From: a virus
Reading direction: 5' to 3' (one strand)
DNA length: 43,867 nucleotides
Virus record (IMG/VR): IMGVR_UViG_3300037089_000376
Coordinates: 1 to 43,867 of that record
A model generated the notes under the pieces. That model was not told the DNA's origin. It saw nothing but the letters and a program-made list of their open reading frames with translations, and did no database searches. The position numbers and the translations under genes were made by a program. Below, piece after piece: positions 6,721 to 14,700 of this stretch. The stretch's first letter is position 1. Every line of letters starts with the position of its first letter.

Positions 6721-7632
6721 ATGAGACATATAAATATGTCCACTCTTCATCGTTCAGAGATTATACAACCAAACGATACCGTAGCTCTTGCGGCTAAATT
6801 TGCTATTGATGGGGCTCCCGTTGATTTGGATAGTTTCCCAACCATAACAATCATTCAACCAAGCGGTGGGGTTGCTGTTGGACCAACCAGTGCTGGCGTT
6901 ATGAGAATTGGTTTGGGTACATATCAATTCAATTACTGCGTTGGCCTTTATCCTCCAGTTGGAACATGGAAGGATGCCTGGAGCGGTCTCTACCAGGGAT
7001 ATGATATGCTTGGTGAATATACATTCACGACATTCAACTCTCAACTTCCAGGTCTTAATACTGATGGTTTGCACAAGCTAGGCGATGATCCTGGCTATAA
7101 TTTCAGTCAGGTTGCTATCTGTAATATCAACAATGTAGTGAAATCTTTGAGAGCAAGGCTCAAGGCTCGTGGCAAGGCGCGCAGAATGGATGAGCATGGC
7201 AATCCGGTTTACAAGGATTGTGATGTATTTACTCTTGATGAGTTGGTGGCTTTTATTTGCCAATCACTAACGATGTTTAACGAACTTCCTGTATTTACGA
7301 TGTTTACCTGGGATGATACGCCAATCATTGAGCAGTTCCATGATATTCTAGTACAGGGTGCTTTGTACCTTGCATTGGGTGCCCAATCATTGATCGAGCG
7401 CGGTAGAGAATTCACTATCAATGATAATGGCATTGGGTTTACTCCACCACAACAAGCCGAGCTTTTGAATAGTCAGTATGCAAAGGAAATGGATAATTGG
7501 TATGAGAAATGTAAAATGATAAAAGCATCGATGAAGCCCAGTCCATTGGGGTTAGGCACGCTATCTTTCGTTGGAGGGGCTAGTCCACAAGTGAGACGCC
7601 TACGCCACATGCGTGAGCGTCAAATATTCTAA
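6721..7632 (+). CDS. Putative neck or connector-region structural protein
   Basis: A 303-residue two-domain protein. Residues about 10-105 form a beta domain related to the interrupted domain of the 6123 product. The C-terminal part (about 165-275) has LDELVAFICQSLTMFNELP, LVQGALYLALGA and FTINDNGIGFTPP. It aligns with most of the 9037 product, which suggests a duplicated assembly domain. A basic stretch (SLRARLKARGKARR, about 140-155) lies between them. I chose ATG 6721 behind TAGG; ATG 6736 is an alternative. The location upstream of the tail genes suits a head-tail or appendage connector, but the family name is unknown to me. Confidence 0.6.
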   Translation: MRHINMSTLHRSEIIQPNDTVALAAKFAIDGAPVDLDSFPTITIIQPSGGVAVGPTSAGVMRIGLGTYQFNYCVGLYPPVGTWKDAWSGLYQGYDMLGEYTFTTFNSQLPGLNTDGLHKLGDDPGYNFSQVAICNINNVVKSLRARLKARGKARRMDEHGNPVYKDCDVFTLDELVAFICQSLTMFNELPVFTMFTWDDTPIIEQFHDILVQGALYLALGAQSLIERGREFTINDNGIGFTPPQQAELLNSQYAKEMDNWYEKCKMIKASMKPSPLGLGTLSFVGGASPQVRRLRHMRERQIF

Positions 7633-7684
7633 TAATATCAAGTACTTACAGATTTTCAACCAAAACAGCGCAGTCTCCTAACTT

Positions 7685-7695
7685 GTGGATATATA
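7685..7695 (+). promoter_or_regulatory. Candidate GATATAT late-promoter element
   Basis: GGATATATAC lies 17 bases before the ATG at 7713, with AGGAGG between them, which would give a short leader with a strong ribosome site. Confidence 0.35.
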
Positions 7696-7712
7696 CAAAA
7701 ATAGGAGGTTGT

Positions 7713-8699
7713 ATGAGTAAGATAGATCCTAAGAAAGTAGCAGTGTTGTATCATAAGTATCATTCGGTTAAAGCTGTGGCGCGAGAACTTGGCTGCACAG
7801 GCGAGGGTGTTCGGTGTGTAATGCAAAGAAACGGGATCGCAATTGATGCGCCTATTAGATATTCATTTGATGAGCGTTTCTTTTCAGAAGATTCTGAAAA
7901 AGTGTTTTATTGGGTTGGGTTTATCGCAGCAGATGGGTGTTTGAAAAAACAAGGAAACAGTGATGTGTTGGGTGTCGCCTTATCTGTTAATGATATAAAT
8001 CATATTGAAAAGTTTAAATGTGATATTAATGCAACGCATCCAATTCATGAAACATTAGTAAAAAATAACAAAAGAAACCCAAAATGGAATGACTCTAAAA
8101 AAGCAGAGATAAATTTATTATCTAAACATTTACCAGGAGATTTATCTAGATTTAATATTGTTCCGCGTAAATCTCTTATCTATACATTTCCAGAATGGTT
8201 GATTAATCATCCATTGTGCCATCATTTCATGCGTGGCTATTTTGATGGAGATGGATCATGGTTTGTGGGGCCTTCTAAGAAGACTGATCAGCTATTCTTT
8301 GCACTTAGAGGCACTTCGGAGTTCCTAACGGTATATCGCTCGATTCTTGAAGATAAATGTGGCTTGCCAGAACGAAGCAAGGACATTCGCATCAATAGCG
8401 GTATTGGTGTTCTTGAGTATGGCGGCAATGGTGTGGCGTCCAAGATACGAGATTTCCTGTATCGAGATGCCGTGACATTTATGCAAAGGAAATTTGATAA
8501 GGTAAAGGATGTGGTAGTGGTGGAAAGGCTGTCGGTGACACCAGAGTTTCTAATTCAAAAGATGCGTGAACTTGGCGATCAGAAGAAAATTGCTGCGGAA
8601 TTGGGGTGTTCTAAGCCAAGTATTTCTCGCTATATTTCTCAATTTGGAATTCGGGAGCAAATAAAGGAAGCAAAACGCTTGTATTTACAGGCAGCTTGA
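7713..8699 (+). CDS. LAGLIDADG homing endonuclease with two HTH regions
   Basis: A 328-residue protein with two LAGLIDADG-type helices, YWVGFIAADG (66-75) and FMRGYFDGDG (172-181). Their acidic ends contribute the catalytic Asp residues. A helix-turn-helix-like segment at 8-40 (VKAVARELGCTGEGVRCVM) and another at 288-312 (QKKIAAELGCSKPSISRYI) probably help DNA binding. Homing endonucleases cut an allele lacking the gene so that repair copies it in. The gene sits between structural genes and is not inside one, so it is free-standing. ATG 7713 is chosen because of AGGAGG at 7703-7708; the frame is open further upstream. It is related to the 9470 product. Confidence 0.85.
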   Translation: MSKIDPKKVAVLYHKYHSVKAVARELGCTGEGVRCVMQRNGIAIDAPIRYSFDERFFSEDSEKVFYWVGFIAADGCLKKQGNSDVLGVALSVNDINHIEKFKCDINATHPIHETLVKNNKRNPKWNDSKKAEINLLSKHLPGDLSRFNIVPRKSLIYTFPEWLINHPLCHHFMRGYFDGDGSWFVGPSKKTDQLFFALRGTSEFLTVYRSILEDKCGLPERSKDIRINSGIGVLEYGGNGVASKIRDFLYRDAVTFMQRKFDKVKDVVVVERLSVTPEFLIQKMRELGDQKKIAAELGCSKPSISRYISQFGIREQIKEAKRLYLQAA

Positions 8700-9013
8700 T
8701 TCTACTAAACTATCTGCATATTTACATGCATCCTATAATTGTTTTTGTCACAGCTCATTATGTTTGGATTGCCGTTATTGCGCTATACATTTGCAACTTA
8801 TTATTGGGACACCGCAGCCAATTAGATAGTTGGGTTATTAAGCACCCAAAGATGGGAGGATTCCTCAAGATAGTTCGAGGTTTCCTTCCACTGGATCCTT
8901 GGCTTTGTATCCAGGGCTGTTCGTTACTACTCAAGGGTACTTTGCCGCAGAAACTGATGCCCATTGTTAATGCTTTGGATGTCCCTCAACCGCCACCTTC
9001 GCCGCCCAGCTGA
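8696..9013 (+). CDS. Small membrane protein, one predicted helix
   Basis: Up to 105 residues, with one strong membrane segment near residues 12-37 (PIIVFVTAHYVWIAVIALY) followed by a basic and then Pro-rich cytoplasm-like tail (PQPPPSPPS). The TTG at 8696 overlaps the stop of the homing endonuclease and has AGG upstream. The ATG at 8726 (MHPIIVF) is an equally plausible start but has no Shine-Dalgarno. A holin-like or membrane-associated role is possible, but no lysis enzyme is nearby, so I leave the function open. Confidence 0.5.
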   Translation: MILLNYLHIYMHPIIVFVTAHYVWIAVIALYICNLLLGHRSQLDSWVIKHPKMGGFLKIVRGFLPLDPWLCIQGCSLLLKGTLPQKLMPIVNALDVPQPPPSPPS

Positions 9014-9020
9014 TATATGA
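9011..9020 (+). promoter_or_regulatory. Candidate GATATAT late-promoter element
   Basis: TGATATATGA, with the TGA overlapping the stop of the preceding gene, lies 16 bases before the ATG at 9037. GGAGG follows. Confidence 0.35.
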
Positions 9021-9036
9021 ACCCTCGGAGGTTCGT

Positions 9037-9444
9037 ATGTCCGTTTTAGATAATCTTGTCGAAGTAGTTAAGTTTCGTATTGGGCTGGATGTTGATTCTG
9101 ATGCTACCAACGTAAGGCTTGCACTGCAATTAGCGTTGAGTGCATTCAATATGGTGCCAGCAGTAACATATTTTTCGTTCGATGATGACGAAGAGAACAT
9201 AGCCCAGATTTTAGATCTCTTGGTAACTTATGCCTCTTATGTATTGCTCACCAAGAAAGCTGCGGATCTTGCAAATAAGATCCCAGAGCCCGCAATAAAT
9301 GATAATGGTATTAGTTACATTCCTGGCATTTCTAATATTCACGAGGTCATTACTCTGGCACGTGAATTATGGAATAACTGGGATTCTCAGGTAAGTAATC
9401 TGAAGGGGAGTGACAGTTTCTACGCAGATTTCGTTCGGGAATAA
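9037..9444 (+). CDS. Putative neck or connector-region protein, paralogue of 6721 C-terminus
   Basis: A 135-residue helical protein starting at ATG 9037 behind GGAGG. It shares an ordered set of features with the C-terminal half of the 6721 product: LALQLALSAFNMVP, F-S-F-DDD, LVTYASYVLL and INDNGISYIPG. This suggests duplication and divergence of an assembly domain. The conserved structural partner genes on both sides are separated by inserted homing endonucleases. I cannot name the family, so the head-tail role is inferred from location. Confidence 0.6.
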   Translation: MSVLDNLVEVVKFRIGLDVDSDATNVRLALQLALSAFNMVPAVTYFSFDDDEENIAQILDLLVTYASYVLLTKKAADLANKIPEPAINDNGISYIPGISNIHEVITLARELWNNWDSQVSNLKGSDSFYADFVRE

Positions 9445-9469
9445 TCCCTGCATATTTTAGCACTTTATT

Positions 9470-10318
9470 ATGCCCAAAAAATATTCTTTTAATAAGAGCT
9501 TTTTCTTAAGTGATTCTGAACAGGTGTTTTATTGGGCAGGATTTATTGCCGCTGATGGTTGCTTGAGGAAAAGAGGAAATACATATGAGCTATCTGTTTG
9601 TCTTGCACAAAAAGACAAATATCACATTGAGAAATTTAAACATGATATTGGTGCTAATCATCCTATTATAGAGCGCATACAAAGAGATTGTAGGGCTGGG
9701 TTTAAAGATAGCGCTAAGGCTCAAATTTCTTTGTATTCAATGCGTTTTTTAGGTGATTTATATAGATTTAATATTACACCAAGAAAAACCAAAATATATA
9801 CTTTCCCTGATTGGCTGGTTAATCATGAATTGTGTCATCATTTCATGAGAGGTTATTTTGATGGAGATGGGTGCTGGTCTTTTATGACATCTAGGAAAAC
9901 CCCACAATTAAAATTTGCCGTTCTTGGTACGATACAGTTTTTGAAGACATATCAATCTATACTGTTGCAAAAATGCAATTTGTCATTGACAGCAATTTGT
10001 TCTGTTCCAGGAGCTAGCAAACTTTCGTATGGGGGCAACGGTAATTCTGTAAAAATTAGAGATTTTTTATATAAAAACGCAACGGTATTTTTACAGAGAA
10101 AATTTGATTTGGTTAGTAATATTAATATTGCTATAAATACACGAATAAAAATTACACCAGAACTTCTAATTAATAAGATGTTAGAGTTTGGAAGTCAAAA
10201 TAAGATAGCAAAAGATATTGGATATTCTAAAACTCACATAAGTAGGAATGTGAAAAAATTTGATATTGTTAACCAAATGATGATTGCAAAAGCAAATTAT
10301 GTGGTGGTTTATGGTTGA
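9470..10318 (+). CDS. LAGLIDADG homing endonuclease, shorter paralogue
   Basis: A 282-residue protein with YWAGFIAADG (21-30) and FMRGYFDGDG (125-134), clearly related along its length to the 7713 product. It lacks the N-terminal helix-turn-helix segment but keeps the C-terminal one (QNKIAKDIGYSKTHISRNV). Its DNA is visibly more AT-rich than the structural genes around it. No Shine-Dalgarno precedes ATG 9470. Its last bases overlap the start of the next gene at 10311, so insertion or fusion near that junction is possible. Likely a free-standing homing endonuclease. Confidence 0.82.
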   Translation: MPKKYSFNKSFFLSDSEQVFYWAGFIAADGCLRKRGNTYELSVCLAQKDKYHIEKFKHDIGANHPIIERIQRDCRAGFKDSAKAQISLYSMRFLGDLYRFNITPRKTKIYTFPDWLVNHELCHHFMRGYFDGDGCWSFMTSRKTPQLKFAVLGTIQFLKTYQSILLQKCNLSLTAICSVPGASKLSYGGNGNSVKIRDFLYKNATVFLQRKFDLVSNINIAINTRIKITPELLINKMLEFGSQNKIAKDIGYSKTHISRNVKKFDIVNQMMIAKANYVVVYG

Positions 10319-10874
10319 TGAGATTACCACCAGGGGAATCCCTCACAAAAAACTTGCGCCAATTCTTGACAGAATCAAGAAGCGAGTTTTTGATAGCGAT
10401 GTCGTAAAAGATATATGCAAAGAGTATGATATCGGTGAGGAAGAACTTCCTTTGGTTCCAATATGCTTTGCCAAGATCCCCGTATCCGCTAGAACAGATC
10501 ATGGCGTCATATATGTAAATGTTGATTTGTTTATTGATGAAAATGGCAACTTGATTGATGGATCGATTGAGAATAATGATCATTACATCCCTCATGAGTT
10601 TACGCACTTTGGGCAACAAACTACCGGAAACAAAGCAACTCCAGGATCTACTGACGACAATTATCTAGACAACCCTACTGAGCAAGAGGGATTCCGTAAC
10701 CAGACCAAGTACATTTCTGATACGCAGGGCGATGATGAAGCAGAGGAGTATGTAGAACAAGTGCTGGATCATCACACTCACGACAATGCTGATGATAAAA
10801 AAAGAGATAAGCGGCGTGAAAAATTGCTTGAATTAGCGAGCTTATTCAAGGTTGACATTAACATTGTAGGATAA
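10311..10874 (+). CDS. HExxH zinc metalloprotease-like protein
   Basis: A 188-residue protein with HEFTH at 95-99, the zinc-binding and catalytic motif of gluzincin/zincin-type peptidases. A later acidic motif NPTEQEGF (121-128) could supply the third ligand. The beta strand before it (DHGVIYVNVDLFID) also fits the fold. The C-terminus is highly charged (DKKRDKRREK). I choose ATG 10311 behind GTGGTGG because the upstream residues belong to the overlapping endonuclease frame. Within a structural cluster it could process a virion protein or act on a host target. No substrate is evident, and activity is inferred from the motif alone. Confidence 0.65.
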   Translation: MVDEITTRGIPHKKLAPILDRIKKRVFDSDVVKDICKEYDIGEEELPLVPICFAKIPVSARTDHGVIYVNVDLFIDENGNLIDGSIENNDHYIPHEFTHFGQQTTGNKATPGSTDDNYLDNPTEQEGFRNQTKYISDTQGDDEAEEYVEQVLDHHTHDNADDKKRDKRREKLLELASLFKVDINIVG

Positions 10875-10888
10875 TCCAGCATGTAATT

Positions 10889-12937
10889 ATGGCATGCAAT
10901 CCTCCAGTATTTCTACGTACATTTGACGCATCCCTTCATGGCGTTCGTACCGTGGTCTGCGCTGGAGACGGCTATACCGTTGCGCTTCAATGGTACAAAG
11001 AATATATTCAGCCAAGGCCTGGTGGCAATACCGCTAATTGGGATCTGTTTTACAATATATATTGGTCTACAAATCATGCCAAGGTTTATGATGAAGGTGT
11101 AAAGTTAATAGTTAGGCCAAATACTAAAGATCAATTTTTGTCACTTGATATTTTTGGCGCATTCAATCCAGGAAGAACCTATTATTTTGCGGTAAAGGGA
11201 GCTGCATATGAATCTGGGACGCTTCAGTACGATCAGTTATTAGACGGCGATCCAGGATCAAAAATTGCTCCAGAGGCCGTATTGGTTCAGGATATGACGG
11301 CAACTGATAATGTCATGTACTTGGATGACGTTGCTGGCTTTCCGCCAACCGGAATCGTTAAGATTGGCGACGAATTGATATTGTACTCACATGTTGATGT
11401 TGGAACTCTAAAGCCAAAGGAACATTGTCATCATCCAGAATATTTGGTTTTTCCAAATCTATCTGGTTTGCAGCGAGGTTATTTATCGGATGACATTCTA
11501 ACCACCATAGCAGTAATTTCTGATGGCTATACTATTGGAAATAATGTTGGTAATGGATATATTTCAAATCTTAGTGTAATAGATCCAAATTCGATACCTC
11601 AAACCTGGAAGATTTTCTGTTCACTTGATGGTTCTGAAAATGATGGCTACGCTAAATTTGCGGCTATTGGTTCTTTAACCGGATCTGCTTTGGATGGATA
11701 TGGGGATCCTGTTATGTGGAATCCAGATGGGGTTATTGTTTCCAACGGAATCTTTAGTTTCGCAATCCAAAACGGTACAGTTCCATTCAAGCGAGGAGAC
11801 TACTTCTTGGTCCAACTAGATGGATACGTGGTCAATGGGGGCCCAGGCGGGGCTCGTCCGCATACTGTTGATGGGTATGACGGGCATCATCGACATCATC
11901 CATTTGTACGTCTTTGGGAAGGTTGGCAGGACATCAATACGGCCATTGGCATGGTTACCATCAGGTTTGATGAGCAATATGCCAGGACCAATAAGGATGG
12001 TTTTAGGGAGCGTACAGACATCTTATCTGGGACGAGCAATCTCAATGTTGTGGACGTAGCAAACGCAGGGTTTCCGGCTTATGATCAAGCGGGCTGGGAT
12101 CGTACATTTTTACCTGATTGGTTATCTGGAAAGTGCGTAGGATCATATTTTGGCGGAGAATATGGTTGTTCTGATGGCTCGGAGTGCGATGGGGCTGTGC
12201 GCGGGCTTAGTGTTCAAGAGCACATGGACATGAGAGAGGAGTATTTGCTTCAGGTTACTGGAGAGCGAGTGGTTTTGTTCAGGCGCATGTGGGCTGGAAA
12301 GCAATCGCGGCATACTAGCGCCACCCGCGAAAATACAACTTATCGTGGAACAGATACTTATGGAACCTCTTTGGTAACTGGATATGAACAATACTTCAAT
12401 CCCCGTGAAAGCGATGGTAAGATTTTGGTTCGCTTTGGGCCAACCAAGGAAGATTTCAAACGAGAAGATGTTGGCATTGAGAATTCTTACATTGCCAATT
12501 GCTGGACATTGGTAACGCCAACAATTAAGGATGGTGATTTTATAATCAGATTCAATCAAGATGGAACTGAGGAGTGGCGTTACGAAATCATTGATGTAGA
12601 TCGAAATAGAACTATGCTTTTTGAATCTGGTGCTCAAAAGTTCACCGCAATACGTGTACGCAAGACAGATCCTATTTGTCAAGTTCGTTCGATTCGTGAT
12701 ACTAGTACGCTTCCATCTGAGATTCTTACTTCCATTGGAATGGTGATGGGCCCAGGTGGATTGCCGGCACACATGCACAGAATTGTCCTGCCGTTAGATA
12801 AAATAAACCATGTACATCAAATCAATCAACTTACCAGTGTTGATCAGGGGCACAATCATCCGGTAATCTCGGGAGAGGTTTCTGTTGTTTTGGGCCATAC
12901 CCACAAAATACTTCCATCTATTTGTTCAAATAAATAG
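10889..12937 (+). CDS. Large tail appendage protein with HxH ladder
   Basis: A 682-residue structural protein. Residues 218-316 match a module in the tail sheath (149-252), sharing DGYAKF, LDGYG and VSNG-(V/I)-(L/F)-SFAI. Six DGY tripeptides and a His cluster (VDGYDGHHRHH, 327-337) occur in the first half. The C-terminus has four HxH motifs at 628-630, 641-643, 655-657 and 670-672, spaced 13-15 residues apart. In T4 gp37, repeated HxH motifs hold iron in a trimeric needle. A fibre tip or similar trimeric spike is therefore plausible. ATG 10889 lies 14 bases after the previous stop, with no strong Shine-Dalgarno. Confidence 0.65.
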   Translation: MACNPPVFLRTFDASLHGVRTVVCAGDGYTVALQWYKEYIQPRPGGNTANWDLFYNIYWSTNHAKVYDEGVKLIVRPNTKDQFLSLDIFGAFNPGRTYYFAVKGAAYESGTLQYDQLLDGDPGSKIAPEAVLVQDMTATDNVMYLDDVAGFPPTGIVKIGDELILYSHVDVGTLKPKEHCHHPEYLVFPNLSGLQRGYLSDDILTTIAVISDGYTIGNNVGNGYISNLSVIDPNSIPQTWKIFCSLDGSENDGYAKFAAIGSLTGSALDGYGDPVMWNPDGVIVSNGIFSFAIQNGTVPFKRGDYFLVQLDGYVVNGGPGGARPHTVDGYDGHHRHHPFVRLWEGWQDINTAIGMVTIRFDEQYARTNKDGFRERTDILSGTSNLNVVDVANAGFPAYDQAGWDRTFLPDWLSGKCVGSYFGGEYGCSDGSECDGAVRGLSVQEHMDMREEYLLQVTGERVVLFRRMWAGKQSRHTSATRENTTYRGTDTYGTSLVTGYEQYFNPRESDGKILVRFGPTKEDFKREDVGIENSYIANCWTLVTPTIKDGDFIIRFNQDGTEEWRYEIIDVDRNRTMLFESGAQKFTAIRVRKTDPICQVRSIRDTSTLPSEILTSIGMVMGPGGLPAHMHRIVLPLDKINHVHQINQLTSVDQGHNHPVISGEVSVVLGHTHKILPSICSNK

Positions 12938-12962
12938 AAGGGCAATATTGGGGCATTAGAGT

Positions 12963-14690
12963 ATGGTAAGGAGCAGATACATCGGATCTAACCGAACGCG
13001 CCAAGCTGGGTACTCCGCTACGGCAAAGCAGGACTTTACAGCCCATGTGACTGGTGGGGATTGGATTCATCCAGCCAGCAATATCTCTGTGACTGATGGC
13101 TATGGAAATGTCCAGGCCGAGCTTGATGCCATTATGGCTTCCATTTCTGTTCTTTCAGAAATGGTTATCAATCCATTTGCATCTGTAACCGGCGCTATTG
13201 CAACATTCACCGACTCAACTGGCAAGGTGATTGGAGAGTCATTTTATCCAACCGCGCTAAGTTCCTATGGTGATTTGATTTTTCCTGATTTTGGTAGTGG
13301 GTATATTTACCATAATATAATCAGTCCGGCACATTCTTCAAGCGCCACTAAAGGGCAAGGTCTTTTAGTTAGTGGACAGGACAATCTCGGTGGCCCTGGC
13401 GGAGACTTATATCTATCCAGTGGGTACAATTGGTTTTCTGGAAAGTATGATGGAGCCATTGGTTTGGTTACTCCAATTTTAGTTTTTGATGCAAGCGTAG
13501 ATTCGCCAACGATAACTCAAAACCCAGCTGCCGCCGTTAGTGATTTCTTTATTATTCCTCAAGCCAATACAAGCTCTGGAGCGCCAAGCAATTTATGGCT
13601 TCAATCTGGAGCAAATGGCATTGGACAGGCAGGCAACATCAACCTATACACATCCCCAGGAATTGTAAATGTAATGTCTTCGGGTTTGTATTTTGATAAA
13701 GATTATTCAGCGTCAATTGTGCAACATGAGAATGATGTTCCTGTTGCTACTGATATGTACATCATAGCCCAAAACATTACGTCTGGAGGTGCGAACTTAG
13801 CTGGAACACCTGGTAATTTGTATTTGCTTCCGGGGTATAATCCAAATAACAATACGGCTGGAAATATTTATCTTTATAGTTCTCCTGGTGGAATATCTTT
13901 CGCCGGAGAAATAATTTCAAACATAGTATTTGAGCCTAGTGTTGTATCTCCGACAATAACGCAAGATACTATCGTTACACCGGCGGCTCCTGGTCAAACA
14001 TTAGTCGTTCAATCGCAACATAGTGATTCTGGAACTGGTGGCGATTTGAGTTTGGCTGCTGGTGTTTGTGTCGATGCTACTCATAATGATGGTTATGTAA
14101 ATATAGCTTCACGCTTTTCAAACATTAATTTCTTTGGAGGGGCACTCCTTATAACAGAAAGTTCAAATGTTCCGGTAGTGGCTCCGTCACCATCTGGTGT
14201 TTATTTATATGTAAGCGGTGGTGAGCTTTATGCAAAGGGCGCAGATTTGGTTCCACATGCATTGGGTGTTAGAACCTTAGTCTTTTCACCAACCCTTGCA
14301 ACTCAAACCAATACAATTAACTACGCCGTAACAAATACCCTATCAGAAATAACAGATGGTGGTAGTCAAAACGTGGCTCATGGTTGGGTTGGGCTGGTAG
14401 AGGCTGGTGATGTTATCAGAGGAAATGTATATTTCAAAATCGATGTAACATCAGGGTCTATGTTCTTAGATGTTAGAATTTATGAGGACGCAGTTAATGT
14501 TGCACACTTTACTATTCAAGTATTATCAACGACCCTTTCCTTTGTAACTTTACCAATTTACTGGCAAGCTCTATCATCTCCCGGCACGTTTAGCGTTCAG
14601 GTTTGGGCATCTACCACTGGGAGTGCTATTATTACTCAAATGTATAGCGGTAATAAGAATTGGGGAGATTTTGAGTTCATTAGAACATAA
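12963..14690 (+). CDS. Repeat-containing tail fibre-like protein
   Basis: A 575-residue protein. Near residue 36 is HPASNISVTDGYGNVQAELDAI, a motif shared with the 14701 product that commonly precedes trimerising helices in phage fibres. Residues about 120-380 hold four diverged repeats of 60-80 residues, anchored at LLVSGQDN, FIIPQANT, YIIAQNIT and LVVQSQHS. Each is followed by a GNLYL-type strand, suggesting a beta-structured shaft. The last 140 residues form a separate beta-rich domain with no named match. It probably forms an appendage with the two large genes on either side. Start ATG 12963 has only weak ribosome-site sequence. Confidence 0.6.
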   Translation: MVRSRYIGSNRTRQAGYSATAKQDFTAHVTGGDWIHPASNISVTDGYGNVQAELDAIMASISVLSEMVINPFASVTGAIATFTDSTGKVIGESFYPTALSSYGDLIFPDFGSGYIYHNIISPAHSSSATKGQGLLVSGQDNLGGPGGDLYLSSGYNWFSGKYDGAIGLVTPILVFDASVDSPTITQNPAAAVSDFFIIPQANTSSGAPSNLWLQSGANGIGQAGNINLYTSPGIVNVMSSGLYFDKDYSASIVQHENDVPVATDMYIIAQNITSGGANLAGTPGNLYLLPGYNPNNNTAGNIYLYSSPGGISFAGEIISNIVFEPSVVSPTITQDTIVTPAAPGQTLVVQSQHSDSGTGGDLSLAAGVCVDATHNDGYVNIASRFSNINFFGGALLITESSNVPVVAPSPSGVYLYVSGGELYAKGADLVPHALGVRTLVFSPTLATQTNTINYAVTNTLSEITDGGSQNVAHGWVGLVEAGDVIRGNVYFKIDVTSGSMFLDVRIYEDAVNVAHFTIQVLSTTLSFVTLPIYWQALSSPGTFSVQVWASTTGSAIITQMYSGNKNWGDFEFIRT

Positions 14691-14700
14691 TTGAGAAGCT

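Noticed and set aside
12143-12778. Minus-strand ORF of 211 codons within the 10889 gene
   Set aside because: Antisense to a well-supported long gene, lacks a ribosome site and shows no recognisable domain.
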